Shown: positions 13,701 through 23,861 of the stretch, in pieces
Layout of the letters: every line of letters starts with the position of its first letter
How positions within the stretch are numbered: position 1 is the first letter of the stretch
Origin: Serinus canaria
Taxonomy: Eukaryota > Chordata > Aves > Passeriformes > Fringillidae
Length of the DNA: 64,000 nt
NCBI RefSeq assembly: GCF_022539315.1
Contig: NC_066326.1
Span: forward strand, 9,812,601 to 9,876,600
Direction of reading: 5' to 3'
The notes under the pieces: model-generated
The model's input: only the letters and a program-made list of their open reading frames with translations
The model's database searches: none
What the model was told of the DNA's origin: nothing
Program-made: the position numbers and the translations under genes

Positions 13701-16700
13701 TTGACATTAAATTTAGTGCAAACCTCAATTATTGCTTACCTCCCCTCTGGTGCAGGGCACTGCATCTGAATACCTGGAAGTGCACATGGAGCCTTCCTCA
13801 ATGAGATCATCCTGGAGCCCAAAAGTAGCTGTACAGTTGACAGAGAAATACTTGTAGGGCCTCCAAGTCTGCCCATAATCCTGGGATCTTTCCAACACCA
13901 TCGCAGCTGGGCGAGGTGACTTGAACACAGCAATGACGTGGGTCAGGTAGAATTCTGTTTCAAAGTCCAGTCTGATTTCTTCTCTGTGCACCCCTTGGGC
14001 AGACTGCCACCAGGAGATGGGGTTTGCAAAGAAATCATCAGTCATGTCAGCAGGGAGGTGGGAGTTGTCGGGCTGGTTGATGTTGCATTTGGTGCAGCGG
14101 GGCTGCCCACAGCCAGGGGAGAGGTGGTGGAGGAGGTTCTGCTCTGGGTAGAAGCAGTAGAGCTCTGTGCTGTTCTGGCCACACGTGGTGCTGGTCACTG
14201 GGGTCCTTCCTGTGGCCAGGTTTCCCACGGGAGGGTTGCAGGCACGGCCGCTGCAGCGGAAGGCTCGTGGCCTCATGGGATCTGAAGGACAGGGAAAAGA
14301 AACACAAGCAGAATTTCTCAGGTAGTTCTCACTGTGTAACCCAGGTGACAACACAAATGATTGGAGTCCTCATCTGGGGTCTGACATTTAAGGGGACACC
14401 TTTGAAGGAGAGCTGCTTCATCTTTTCACACAAAGTTTGGGGATAGTGTCTCAATAAATCTAGTCCTTGTGTTTGGTGCCTAACTCAGAAACTGATCTTT
14501 AGAAAAACTCATGCTTATGGGGCTTAACTCTGATTTCTGTTGAAAATGCAGTTGTGTCAGTCTATTGAATTTTATGGTTAACCAGAGAAATCTTGTGGTT
14601 TTCACTTTTACTCTAGTAAAACTCCATATTGAAGGAGTGAATCTATTCAATGCCTTTAATCAGAGAACAAAGTCAAACTGGACAGGACACTGTCAATACA
14701 TTAAGAAAAGATTATTCCTGCCTGACATGTTACAGACACCAATTACACATATGAACACATAAAGAAAGCCTGTATTTCTATAGCTGGGTGTTGAGTTTCT
14801 ACTGCTTCTAATAAGATCAGGTGGAGTTATTAATTTGTAGCAAAGCTGAAAATCAAGTGTCTCTTGTTTAAGTACCTTCATGTGAAGGTAGGTGATTACA
14901 TTCTATTTGCCAAGTTGGCAAATACTGACAAAGTTTTGGTATCTTCAATGTATATATTTTCTTATCTCTACATTAAGAAATGGTAGGGATAGCTACAAAG
15001 TCTTAATGTTGTTTAAAAATCAGTAGTGTCTTGTGAACTGGAATTAAAGGTCATTCCAAAACTTATTACTGAACTGGAGAAATCTTCATTTCTAATGACA
15101 TATAATGCTCTCTTTGCAACTTAACACTCTAGAAGGAGTTAAGGACTGACCTTGCAAGGTCATAAATCTAATCCAAGAGGTCACAAGTCAGATGATTTGA
15201 TTTAGGTCCTGCAGGAAATGACCCTTCCAATGATACGTAGGATGGCTGTAAACCCTGGGTAATCTAGGAGCAGTTCAAAGGTCAGCTATAAGTTCAACTT
15301 TCTAGGTCAAATTTTAAATTCCCTACTCCATTTGTATTCAGCTTTTCCTTACCTAAAATTAGTTTAAATATCATGTTAGGTCAAAGAAAGGGTTCTCCAA
15401 GTCAGCCTTATGAAAGTATTCAGATTGTAAATGTTGTTGAATGAGATGGACATTCCTCTTCCAAAAGGAAAGTTTAAATTGAAAAAATGCATTCAGCTTG
15501 TGTGGTTTTGCTTTGGAGTTGATTCTGTCCTTAGTTCCTCAGTGACATCTCTGCACAGGCCAGGAAAGAAAGCTCAGACTGTTTTAGAAAACTCCTCATG
15601 CATTTTGCATTTGCATTAACTATTTGCAGGATGCCAAACAGTTATGGCATGTCCACTGAATCCCTTTGACCAATGGTTTGTGCCATTTTAGCTTGCATAC
15701 AGTGTAAGGTAGTCTAAAACTTTAGATAGCAAGGAAGGGGATCATCCACAAATGATCTTGTCTGCTCTTAGAAACAGGTGGAAGCCACCTTCTAGGTAAT
15801 TTGAAGTGTGCTGGCTGGCAATGATTTTTTAGTATCACAGTGCTGTCAGCTCCAGGAGCCTGGCAGAGCTCAGAGGGCAGCAGTGCCTGGATTACAAGAG
15901 CACCTAAGAGTCCTCAGACCAAAGGAATGGAAGTGCCTGTCCCTCCCCAGTCCCACCACCACTCCCTGTGCCAGCACTGACATGAGGAGCTCCAGATCCA
16001 TCTGGAGCGGAAGGAAGATGGGGATTTTTGCCTCTGTTGGTTCTGTTTTGTGCTCCCCACCTTCAGCTGAGCAGGTGATTCTCAGCACCACCAGAAGTAA
16101 GCAAAGATATAATGAGCTGCAGGTGCACACCTCAAGAATGTCTTTGCAGGTAGCATTTAGGTTAATGTCCAAACTGCTTGGTAGAAACTGCTGGAAATAA
16201 GGAAGGCAATTTTTGTATTGAAAGTAGATTCAGTATTAACTGATTTTGCCCAGGGCTGCACAAAGGTGTCATCTTCGCCTCCAGAGAATTTTAGTGGGAC
16301 TGGTCTCACAACTGGGCTTTGAGCAAGCATTAGTTCTGACCTAGAGTCAGGTTACTCAGTTTTGATTAAGAATGGATCCATGTTACAAATGTTATTGGAT
16401 TATGGATGATTATGTATAAATATACCATGTAATTAAAAGAAAGTCCATCTCTATTGATGGATGACACCACTAAAGCTTTCATAGAAGAAATGGGATGCTG
16501 GAGTTCTAAATTAAGGAAGTTGCATAAGGGGGAGCTTTGCAGACAAGAATGTAAGGAAGCATAAAAGGAAACGTTGTCTAAAGGGAATGGCTGCTTTTTG
16601 TATTTCCCATAAATGGACTATTAGCTTTGTATTGAATTTTTAGCTGGTTTTTTCTGAGCCTTGAAAAGAAAGAAGGGTGTATTTTCTCCTGAACAGCAGT

Positions 16701-19700
16701 CACAAGAAGGTTTATCTGCTCTGCCTGCTAATGCAGCAACATCAATAAACAGTTCCTGTCTGAACTGCTGTGTCATTAGGAAAATTGGAGAAGAACAAAG
16801 TGCAAATTAGCAGAAGGGAGTTTGAGAGAAGGAGAGAGATTGGAAAACAAAATCTGCAGTCGATTAAAAGCTTTGTATTTAAAGAAATCAATTGGCAGAA
16901 CATTGTTTGGCCACAAGGATAGTGCAGCCTGTCCATCACTCACTGGTTCTGTGGAAACAACATGAAATGTTGAGCCTGGACAGCAAGGGGAGACTGCTGC
17001 AGGAGAGAATCAGCAGCCAGGCAAACACACAACTTACCCCAACTGCCAGGAGGACTCACTGAATAATTCAGAGAGAATTAAACAGTTTGATTACGTATGG
17101 GCACTGCATGTTGTTATGAGGTTGATTAGCTTTTACTCCATGGAGGGTGGCTTGGCTCCATCAATGGAATGATTAATTTATTTGTTTGTTTTCTGGTCCC
17201 TCAGAGCTGTGCCACAAAGTGCAGGTCAATGGCACATGCCCAGCACGTGCAACAATGGTGTTATCTGATGATTAGGGAATCATCCAGTTCAGGGGAGGTC
17301 ATACCATTGATATTCCTGGGACACCATTTCAAACAGAGACCTCTTACTTCACAGCCTTGTAAGGCAGTAAAACATTGCAGACATTAACTAAAAACATGTT
17401 CAATTATTTTTTCTTCATTTCTTTTTCACCCTCCATTGGATACAACAGAAGAAGGGTCATATTGCAGCTCATCCAAAACCTGCTGATATGTCTGGAAAGA
17501 TGCCTAATATTTTCTGAGTGATTTGAATTAGAATTTTTTTATTTCTTTTCCATATGCAGATTTATGATTTTGTGTGTTCAAGTCTCCTGCAGTGAGTGAG
17601 GACAGTAAATGTCACATATCTCAGAAAGAGCAAAACCTTTGGGCATCTTCTGCCGTGTGTTTAATGGAGCAATTTCAACATGTATGTCCAACCTGGATTT
17701 CACTTGTTATATATCTGTTAAACTTTTTTTCTTAATAACCAAGACCTTATAAACGTTATTCTACATCTAACCACCCTGGGGACTTAAGTTGCTCAAGTTT
17801 TTCTTAGTCAGACCTAGAATTTTGCCCTTTAACACTGTTTCCAACAGCTGTTCAACTCTTGGTTTGTCTGGGGCCAACATGCAGTAAGTTTGGCAGGTCT
17901 TCATCCCCTTAGGAGAAGTCTGGTGTATTTCTGCACTAAAATAGTTCTGATAACTGGAGCTAATGAGCCTGCTGTCAAAATACCTCTGAGGTGAAGTTCA
18001 GGATGTGCTGTGAAACCAAGCTGCCTCCATGACTTGAAGCATGGAGAGAAGACTAAATCCCAGGCTGGGGCCAGGGCAGTCTGCCTGTCCCCATCCTTCC
18101 TGGAGCTCCAGCACCCGCAGCTTCACTGGCAGAGGAGCTGAATAATCTCAAACAGATGAAACCAAACCCTGCTAATCACCAGGTCCTGCAGGTGCTTTTA
18201 AGCTTGATGGTGGAAGTGGCCATTTTTGGCCACATCCCACCTTCTTTTACAAGGCTCCCACTGGGATCAGAGCTGGCCCAGGTGCTGCTCCCCAGGGCAC
18301 TGCTCACATGGGGAGGTCTGGGGCTGAAGCAAGAGCCCAAGCTGTTGTCAGCTCCACTAAGTGTCCCTTATGCAGGAATTTCAGATCACTGCAGAGTTGA
18401 TTTGAGGGGAGTAATGCCCTCCACCTACATGAGACAAGGGGAAGGATTGTCCAAGTGTCACATCCTATGGTACAAACCCAACTGACAGCTCCAGCCTAAT
18501 AAGCAATGTGTTTGGTTTTTTGTTTGGGTGTTTTTCCCCCATTATGTGTAAAGTTCTAAGGAGTCAATCTTGGCAACCCAGACTGTCTTTTCTGCCCAGA
18601 GGCAGCAGAAGGTAAACATTGGATTCCCCACAAATATTATGTGCCTTGTACTCCCCATAGGGTAATGAAATATGCCAAAAACATACTTCTCTGTATATGT
18701 CTCAGCTCTAAATAAAGAATCAAGAATTTACAGGCAACCCTTGTGCTTTCACAGGCTGATAGCTTGTGCAACCTTTCAGTCAAACACCAAACACTTATTT
18801 AAAAGGATGTTGAATCCTTAGCAGCATCACCTTCAGTATCCAATTATTTTGCTGCTATCCACCATGACCTGCACTATTATTTTGAGTGAGTTTATCTCCA
18901 AACATAATGCACTCCCTTCCTGCAAATTCACTTTCCCAGACAGCTGGGAGATGTGTTTGCTTGAAGATTCATTCTCTCTTAGTGAGTTGGATTCAGAACA
19001 GATTTAGGCTAGTCTGTAACAGGCTGCCTTCTGCAACAGTGTCAGCAGCTTCACAAGAGATCTCTGCAGCCTTTCTGTGCTGCATGTCACCATATGTATC
19101 CTGGGGGGAGCCTGCATCCTAGCCTGGGGAGCCAGGCAATGCCCAGGATGAGGCACTAAGAGAATTAAGGCACAGGTACTCCCTCCCCTCATTCCTGTCA
19201 CACTGTGACAGCCCCTTCCCCAAATGAGTTACTGGGTCATACAACAGGTACATCCAGGAGCTGTTCAATTTTTAAGAAAATAAATCTCACTGTTATGGAG
19301 ATTTGCTGTCTGTTATCAGAGGGGTTCTGGCTAGGGAATCATCTGAGCTGAATCCACTGGAACTGGCAGGATAGCTGAGCCCTTTCAAATCACTGCATGA
19401 GGAGTGTTGTTCCTGCCCCAATACTCTGAGCACACATGTGAAATTTAAACCATTGAAGTGCTTTTCTGTACAGGAAGAGAGATTCCAAGACAGTATCTCA
19501 ATGGAAAAGTTACCAAGGATGAAGTTTTTTCATCAATAATTGTTTTTATTTTTTTCTGACTTGATTCCTGTAATTAATCCTTTTTGAACCTAAAGATATA
19601 TTAAACCACAACAGAAAGGACAAAAATCCAATGCTTTGCCTCCTTTCCTTTAAGGAGTTTGTCTTCCTCATAATCCAGGTATTTTTAGAACCCTATGTAA

Positions 19701-20394
19701 ATACCATTAGAGCTGTATCATTCCTATATATGTTTATTTGTACACCCACATGTGTACACACAACTAATCAGTTTATCTTTCTGTTTTAATCTATTTTTCT
19801 CTAATGCAAATTTAATCCTGTACTCTGCACGTGAACTATTCAGTTAAGATTTCCTAAACAGTGTCTCTGATTTTTAATTATGCAATATTAAGTTAACAGA
19901 GAATAATTCAGATTCCTACACTGATGCTTTCCAAGGATGTTGTCATTTCACTCTTGTCCTGCCTAGGAAGGCAGTGTTTCATCCTCAAAACAAACATCCA
20001 GCAAATCTCACTCCACCTATCTCTTTCTTTCTCTCTTACTTTTCTTTTGTTTTCAAAAATGACACACTGCTTTTTTTTAAGGGTGTATGAACCTGTACAT
20101 CCTATGATAAGTCTTTGGAAGGACACTGAACTATAAAGCTGGGTATTAGAAGGAATAAGAAGCATTTGTATATATTGACTAACACAGATTCCTTGTAAAA
20201 ATCAATTTAAAATAAAGATGTTGACACAATTTATTTTTCACAAACAGATCCGATTTCTATCCCCTTTCCCCTTGCTTAATTTAGGATAAATTGTTTCAGA
20301 ATGGCAATATTGATTTATTTTACTTACCTGCTTCCCCATGTCCAGAAATAAAATATTCCAAGAACACAATCAGCATGATGCCTTTATGCTGCAT
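1487..20394 (-). CDS. Netrin-4-like secreted laminin-N-terminal protein, 5' part (3 coding exons, gene runs off left edge)
   Basis: Three exons on the minus strand join in frame: 20328-20394, 13740-14281 and 1487-1750 (67+542+264 nt, 291 residues). The product begins with a signal peptide (about residues 1-22). A laminin N-terminal (LN) domain follows, with CGQN at 56-59, a cysteine cluster at 80-88, SWWQS at 112-116, the PRPAAMVLERSQD block at 145-157 and paired cysteines at 172/189/199. The sequence then enters the first laminin-type EGF module (GSCFCNGHA, 268-276). N-glycosylation sequons occur at 59 (NST), 171 (NCT) and 283 (NRT). Netrin-4 and laminin beta chains share this layout; the conserved blocks fit netrin-4 best, but many positions differ and the gene sits beside UROC1, so I infer a paralogue rather than NTN4 itself. 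Netrin-4 is a basement-membrane protein whose LN domain binds laminin. No stop or frameshift is seen. The EGF modules and C-terminal domain lie outside the window. Confidence 0.86.
3034..3310. repeat. Degenerate minisatellite, unit about 58-64 bp
   Basis: At least four diverged units follow each other: about 3034-3094, 3095-3156, 3157-3214 and 3215-3278, with a partial unit after that. Each opens with a variant of GTGCCC(A)GCATTCCCC, followed by a TGACCAATG-type stretch, and ends in CCAG or similar. The periodicity also shows as repeated peptide motifs in the open antisense frame, such as variants of IDQGN and IGQGN. The units differ at many positions, so the array is old. Confidence 0.75.
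3838..4204 (+). mobile_element. Solo LTR of an endogenous retrovirus, with perfect 6-bp target duplication
   Basis: The element opens with TGTGGC and closes with CGTACA, giving the usual TG...CA ends. It is flanked by the identical hexamer TTATAC at 3832-3837 and 4205-4210. A polyadenylation signal AATAAA lies at about 4148, followed by a stretch resembling R-U5 (CTTTGCACTGCC, CTGTGTCGCTTTG). The length of 367 bp and the 6-bp duplication suit an ERVK/alpha-beta-like retrovirus. No retroviral coding region lies next to it, so it is a solo LTR. Family assignment needs a repeat library. Confidence 0.75.
4059..4135. repeat. Short tandem repeat inside the LTR (AAAACTGTGTAAAACTGCT-like unit)
   Basis: A unit of about 19-21 bp built from AAAACTG blocks is repeated three to four times with small length changes. 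It sits just before the LTR polyadenylation signal. Confidence 0.8.
5602..5620. repeat. AAAT microsatellite
   Basis: About four and a half copies of a tetranucleotide AAAT unit in intron 2 of the netrin-4-like gene. Confidence 0.8.
9117..9158. repeat. Tandem duplication of about 20 bp
   Basis: The string TGGAAGTTGGAATAACC occurs twice in direct succession, about 20 bp apart. Confidence 0.75.
11160..11191. repeat. Perfect 12-bp inverted repeat with 8-nt loop
   Basis: AATTCCTTTTTT at 11160-11171 is the exact reverse complement of AAAAAAGGAATT at 11180-11191. The loop is GCCCTGTT. It could form a hairpin in DNA or RNA. Confidence 0.85.
13740..14281 (-). CDS. Netrin-4-like exon 2: main part of laminin N-terminal domain
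   Basis: The exon encodes residues 23-203. The acceptor is a pyrimidine-rich tract ending in TTCAG, and the donor is GAG|GTAAGC. It contains ten cysteines, the CGQN motif, the tryptophan pair of SWWQS and the PRPAAMVLERSQD block typical of the netrin-4/laminin-beta type LN fold. Upstream in the same frame the reading is open into intron sequence, so the true 5' edge is set by the acceptor and by the phase match to exon 1. Confidence 0.92.
14282..20327 (-). other. Intron 1 of the netrin-4-like gene (6 kb)
   Basis: AT-rich, no supported exon or recognised transposable element on either strand. A small palindrome (TACCTTCATGTGAAGGTA) lies near 14872. Confidence 0.7.
20328..20394 (-). CDS. Netrin-4-like exon 1: start codon and signal peptide
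   Basis: This short exon encodes 22 residues plus one base. It opens with MQHKG, has a hydrophobic core (IMLIVFLEYFI) and a small-residue end (GHGEA) suited to signal-peptidase cleavage. The start codon has G at -3. The donor after CAG reads GTAAGT, a consensus site. The single leftover G joins the AT that opens exon 2 to give Asp, so the phase fits exactly. It is too short for ordinary ORF listing. The assignment rests on phase, donor quality, hydrophobicity and position, not on recognised homology. Confidence 0.8.
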
Positions 20395-20623
20395 GGCTGT
20401 CAGTAAAATATTTGTCCTCAGTGAAGCAAAAAAAGACCTGCAGTAATCTACAGGTTTGGTGCTTGCATGGCTTTTCTGTGTTTTCTTTCTTTCTGCTCAC
20501 CTTCCTCTCAGTGCAGGGTCAAAGCTGCTGTCTCATTCTTCTTGCTCTCGTTTGGGTCCAGAGGTGGTTTGGTTTTATTTCAGGGCTCAGATGCCTTCTG
20601 GGTGTCACCCATACATTGCTTCC

Positions 20624-20644
20624 AATAAATAAATAAATAAATAG
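20624..20644. repeat. AAAT microsatellite at the edge of a CpG island
   Basis: Five AAAT-type units end exactly where GC-rich sequence begins. Confidence 0.8.
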
Positions 20645-20649
20645 CGAGG

Positions 20650-22050
20650 TGTTTCAGCGCCTTTACCCCTCTCCACGCAGCGGGCAGGGGACGCTCACAT
20701 CTCTGACGCAGCCCCTCGGATGCACCATCGGGGGCTGGTGCGAGGCGGGGAGCTCTGCTCGCTGCGGTCCTTGGCGCTCCTTCGGATGCTATTTCGAAAC
20801 TTTCATTTCTGCTCCTCGCTTTTGGTGCAGCTTCGGCTCGGCTGTGCCCGGCTTGGCCCTGGCAGCCCTGCCCAGCCCCTCGCACGTCCCGCAGGCTGCT
20901 GCTGCCCGGGGCGGCGAGGGGGTGCGGGCAGCCCGAACCCTGCTTTGTTAGGAGCTGCCCCCGGTGCCTTCTCTGCCTTTGCTCCCTGCAGCGCGGGGTC
21001 CTAAGAAGAAGAGTTGGCTTTGGTCCCTGAGAGATGATGAGAAGCAAGTGCTTTCTTGGCTCTTCTCTCTTTTTATTTTGGTTTGTTTTATTTTGTTTTA
21101 TTTCCCTCCTCCCTCCGCTGTCACGGAAGCCGCTTCTCCCCCACCTCCAAGGGATTTGCTTCACGCAGCGAGCGCCAGGGGAGTGGAAAACAAACGCAGG
21201 GGCAGCTCCGCGGGGCCGGTGCCCGGGCAGTGCCCGCTGAGCGCTGCTGGAGCTGCCCCGGACCGCGGGGCTGCGGGGCTGCGGCTCCCGGAGGGACCGG
21301 GCGGGCAGAGGCTGTGCTGCGGGATGGAGGTGCGGGGCCAGCCACAGAGCCGAGCGGGGAAAGGGAGAGGGCTGGGGAATCCTTCCTCCCTCCTGCCACA
21401 GCAGGGCTCAGGGCGGGGGTCCTGCCCTTCCGAGGGCGGGTTAGTTATCTGCGAGTTTTGTCTCTGCTTCCTCCAGCCTCTATCTAGCACATCTCTCCGT
21501 CCTAACCGGGCACTTCTGCTCAGTTCTCCTCCTCTCTGGTCCTGTCTGGCTGCAAAGGAGATTATTAAAACATGTGATCTTTTTCCTGGGCTTTATATGT
21601 GCGGGTTTTTGTTTTTTTTTTTTCTGCCTTAATTTAATTTCTTTAAGGTCAGTTCCGCACCTCCTCTCGGCTGGGCTGGTCCTGGCTGGGCTCAGCTGCG
21701 GGCGTTGTTTTCCAGCCGCATCCTCTCCTCCTCAGCCGGGCCGGCTGTGCGTGCGTGTTTCCCGGTGCGTGTCCGGGTGTGCGCGCAGGCGGGGGCGCGT
21801 CCGCGTCCGTCTGTCCCTGCAGCACCCTCTGCCAGCCCGGCCGGCACATGACACCTGCCCCGGCACCCCGGGCACTGCGGCTCGCCCCGGGGTCACTCCA
21901 CAGCCGCAGGCGGGAGCTGGGACAAGCCGGGCGGCGAGGGGACTGGCGGCTGCCCGGAGCTGGGGGCTGCGCTGGCAGAATCCCTGAACCGGGCTCTGGC
22001 ACAAACCCAGCGACAAGGAGACACTCCAGTGTGTGGCAATCAGGAGGTGG
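20650..22050 (-). promoter_or_regulatory. CpG island, likely promoter/5' UTR of the netrin-4-like gene
   Basis: GC content and CpG frequency rise sharply here compared with the AT-rich flanks; the stretch 21755-21810 is especially dense. The island lies 0.25-1.65 kb upstream of the minus-strand start codon at 20394 and 1.7-3.1 kb upstream of the UROC1 start codon. Proximity favours the netrin-4-like gene. Open frames inside it on both strands look like composition effects. A bidirectional role is possible but not shown by the sequence. Confidence 0.7.
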
Positions 22051-22873
22051 AAGTGTCCAGCCCGAGAAAACATCCTGTTTCAGGGTGGGAGTTCCCACAT
22101 TTCTGTTCTCTTCAGGTTTCTCACCAGTATAACACCATTAAATTCTGCTGGTGTCATGGGGGAAGCAGGTCTGATGGGAGTGCAAATGCAGACAAGGTTA
22201 TTCTTGTGCCCCTGTGTGTGCAGGATCAGACCTTAAAGGGATTTGAAGAATGTGGGTTGAACAAAGAAGAATAAGGAAAGATTTATTTCCCTTTGGAATA
22301 AGAATGTTTATGTAAGGCAGGGTTATCTGGCTAGTTTTTGGGGTAGAATTTTCTGACTTTAACCTTCCTTTTGTGTGTGTTTTTAATATGAAAACTCAAT
22401 GGAAAACTTTAAAATATAGAAGCTTTTCTGTCTCCTTTTTGTCTTTGCCTTTTGTTTGAAACCAGCTAAAATACTGTATAATTACAAAACAAAATTCTCG
22501 TGCTGTAAATGACATTATCCTTCAGAGGGTCTGAGTTCTGCTCTGTGCTCAGCTCCCCTGGGATGCTCTGAGTTCTTTCAACTTGAACATCTTCACTGGG
22601 AGCTGGGGATGTGCAGGATGTCCTAGAGCTAAAGCAGATCTGACATTAATGAGAGGCTGTCATTTAATAATTGTGCTTTGTTGTCACTGCTTGTTGATTG
22701 CTGCCTTTGTGGGGAAGTGCTGTATTTTTTTGTTTGCAGGTTTTAGGCTCATTTCTAACTGAAATGCTTTGCCCAGTTAATTTCACCAGGCTTAAAATGT
22801 GGCACTTGTAGTTCAATGGATGTAATAAAGGTCAAGAAGCTTCTGTATAATTTTAACAAGCCAGAATGGAGAG

Positions 22874-22989
22874 CAAAGTTCACGTTGCACTGTTAAATGG
22901 AAAATCAAAGTTAAGTACATTTATTTACCTGTGATGCCTGGATGGCAGTACAAGACTTTCTAGTAGTCGTTGACTGTAGGGTATAAAAG
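22874..22989 (+). promoter_or_regulatory. Putative liver-type promoter of UROC1: HNF4-like site and TATA box
   Basis: CAAAGTTCA at 22874-22882 matches the core half of an HNF4 site. TATAAAAG at 22982-22989 is a good TATA box. Transcription from it would start near 23010, about 720 bp before the UROC1 start codon. UROC1 is known as a liver-restricted gene, which suits these elements. Both motifs are short and could occur by chance; transcript data would decide. Confidence 0.35.
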
Positions 22990-23708
22990 TGACATAGGAC
23001 TGGAAGCCTTCATTATTCCTCCCAATTATTGCCTGTCTTGAGAAATCCACTTCCAGTGCTAATGAGTACATTTGCAGTTCAATGCTATGAAAATACATTC
23101 ATGCCTGTGAGCTGAGAGGAGCTAACACCTAAGGGGGGAATTTTGCTGTTGTGATGACCACTGCTGTTGTCTAGAAGATGAATTGGTGAGATCTAAGGAA
23201 GTGCCCATACCAAGGGGTGTCAAAGAGACAATGCCCATCTGAACTGAACAGTGTGTATGAACAGTGAGGTGAATTATCCTTGACTTTCATTAGTTCCTAA
23301 GCTATAGCAACATAACTGAACAATTCTTGATGGCTCAGTCAATATTCCTGCTCCAGACCATGACTCTCAGGTGAACATTGGGGGGATCAGGTTATTTGGA
23401 AGGTGACTGAATTTTCTCTGATGCCTTAGCACGGCGCCAGTTGACAAAGCACCCAGAGAATAACCAAACTGTGAATCATTCATTTTGGGGGAGGAGAGAA
23501 GAGCCAATGGCATGGCACAGAGCAGGGAGGTGTGTCACCTGTACCACCTGCCCTCCCAGCCTGACAGCCCTGGTTGCCAAAGCCAGAGGACAGTCTGTCC
23601 TCCTGGAGATCCCCCTGGAGTGGTGGCACATTTGAATTGTGCAGCACCTTGCTTTCCTGCACCCTTTCTTGTACCTCCCTTTTTCCTCATACCTCAGTTT
23701 GCCTTGCC

Positions 23709-23730
23709 TTTCCTCCTCCTATTTCCTCAG
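23709..23730 (+). promoter_or_regulatory. Likely 3' splice site in the UROC1 5' UTR
   Basis: A long pyrimidine tract runs into CCTCAG ending at 23730, five bases before the UROC1 start codon. It looks like a genuine acceptor, so a non-coding exon probably lies upstream. Confidence 0.5.
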
Positions 23731-23735
23731 CAGCT

Positions 23736-23861
23736 ATGACCAGCCTGAAGGAAATCTGTCGTGGCCTTCCTCTAAACCCCCTGCCCGAAAACAAAGGTCG
23801 GAGAAAAGGAATACCTCATGCACCTGTGAGAACACCCAATCTCACTGCTCAGGAGAAAAAG
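23736..23861 (+). CDS. UROC1: UROC1 exon 1 (residues 1-42)
   Basis: Holds the start codon and the N-terminal segment with LPLNPLPENKGRR and HAPVRTPNL. Donor is AAG|GTAACA, phase 0. The frame is also open upstream, but conserved sequence starts at this methionine. Confidence 0.95.

Larger units (their letters stand above)
1751..13739 (-). other. Intron 2 of the netrin-4-like gene (12 kb)
   Basis: AT-rich intron with no supported coding exon on either strand. It holds the minisatellite at 3034-3310, a solo LTR at 3838-4204, an AAAT microsatellite at 5602-5620, a short tandem duplication at 9117-9158 and a perfect hairpin at 11160-11191. The remaining sequence appears unique. Confidence 0.75.
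20395..23735. other. Intergenic region between the divergent netrin-4-like and UROC1 genes
   Basis: This 3.3 kb holds the CpG island at its left side and, at its right side, the putative UROC1 promoter elements near 22.87-22.99 kb and a splice-acceptor-like tract ending at 23730. No protein gene was found. Confidence 0.65.

Noticed and set aside
20580..22132. Several overlapping open frames of 90-220 codons on both strands in the CpG island
   Set aside because: Low-complexity Pro/Ala/Gly/Arg products on both strands with no recognised domain or splice support; explained by base composition.
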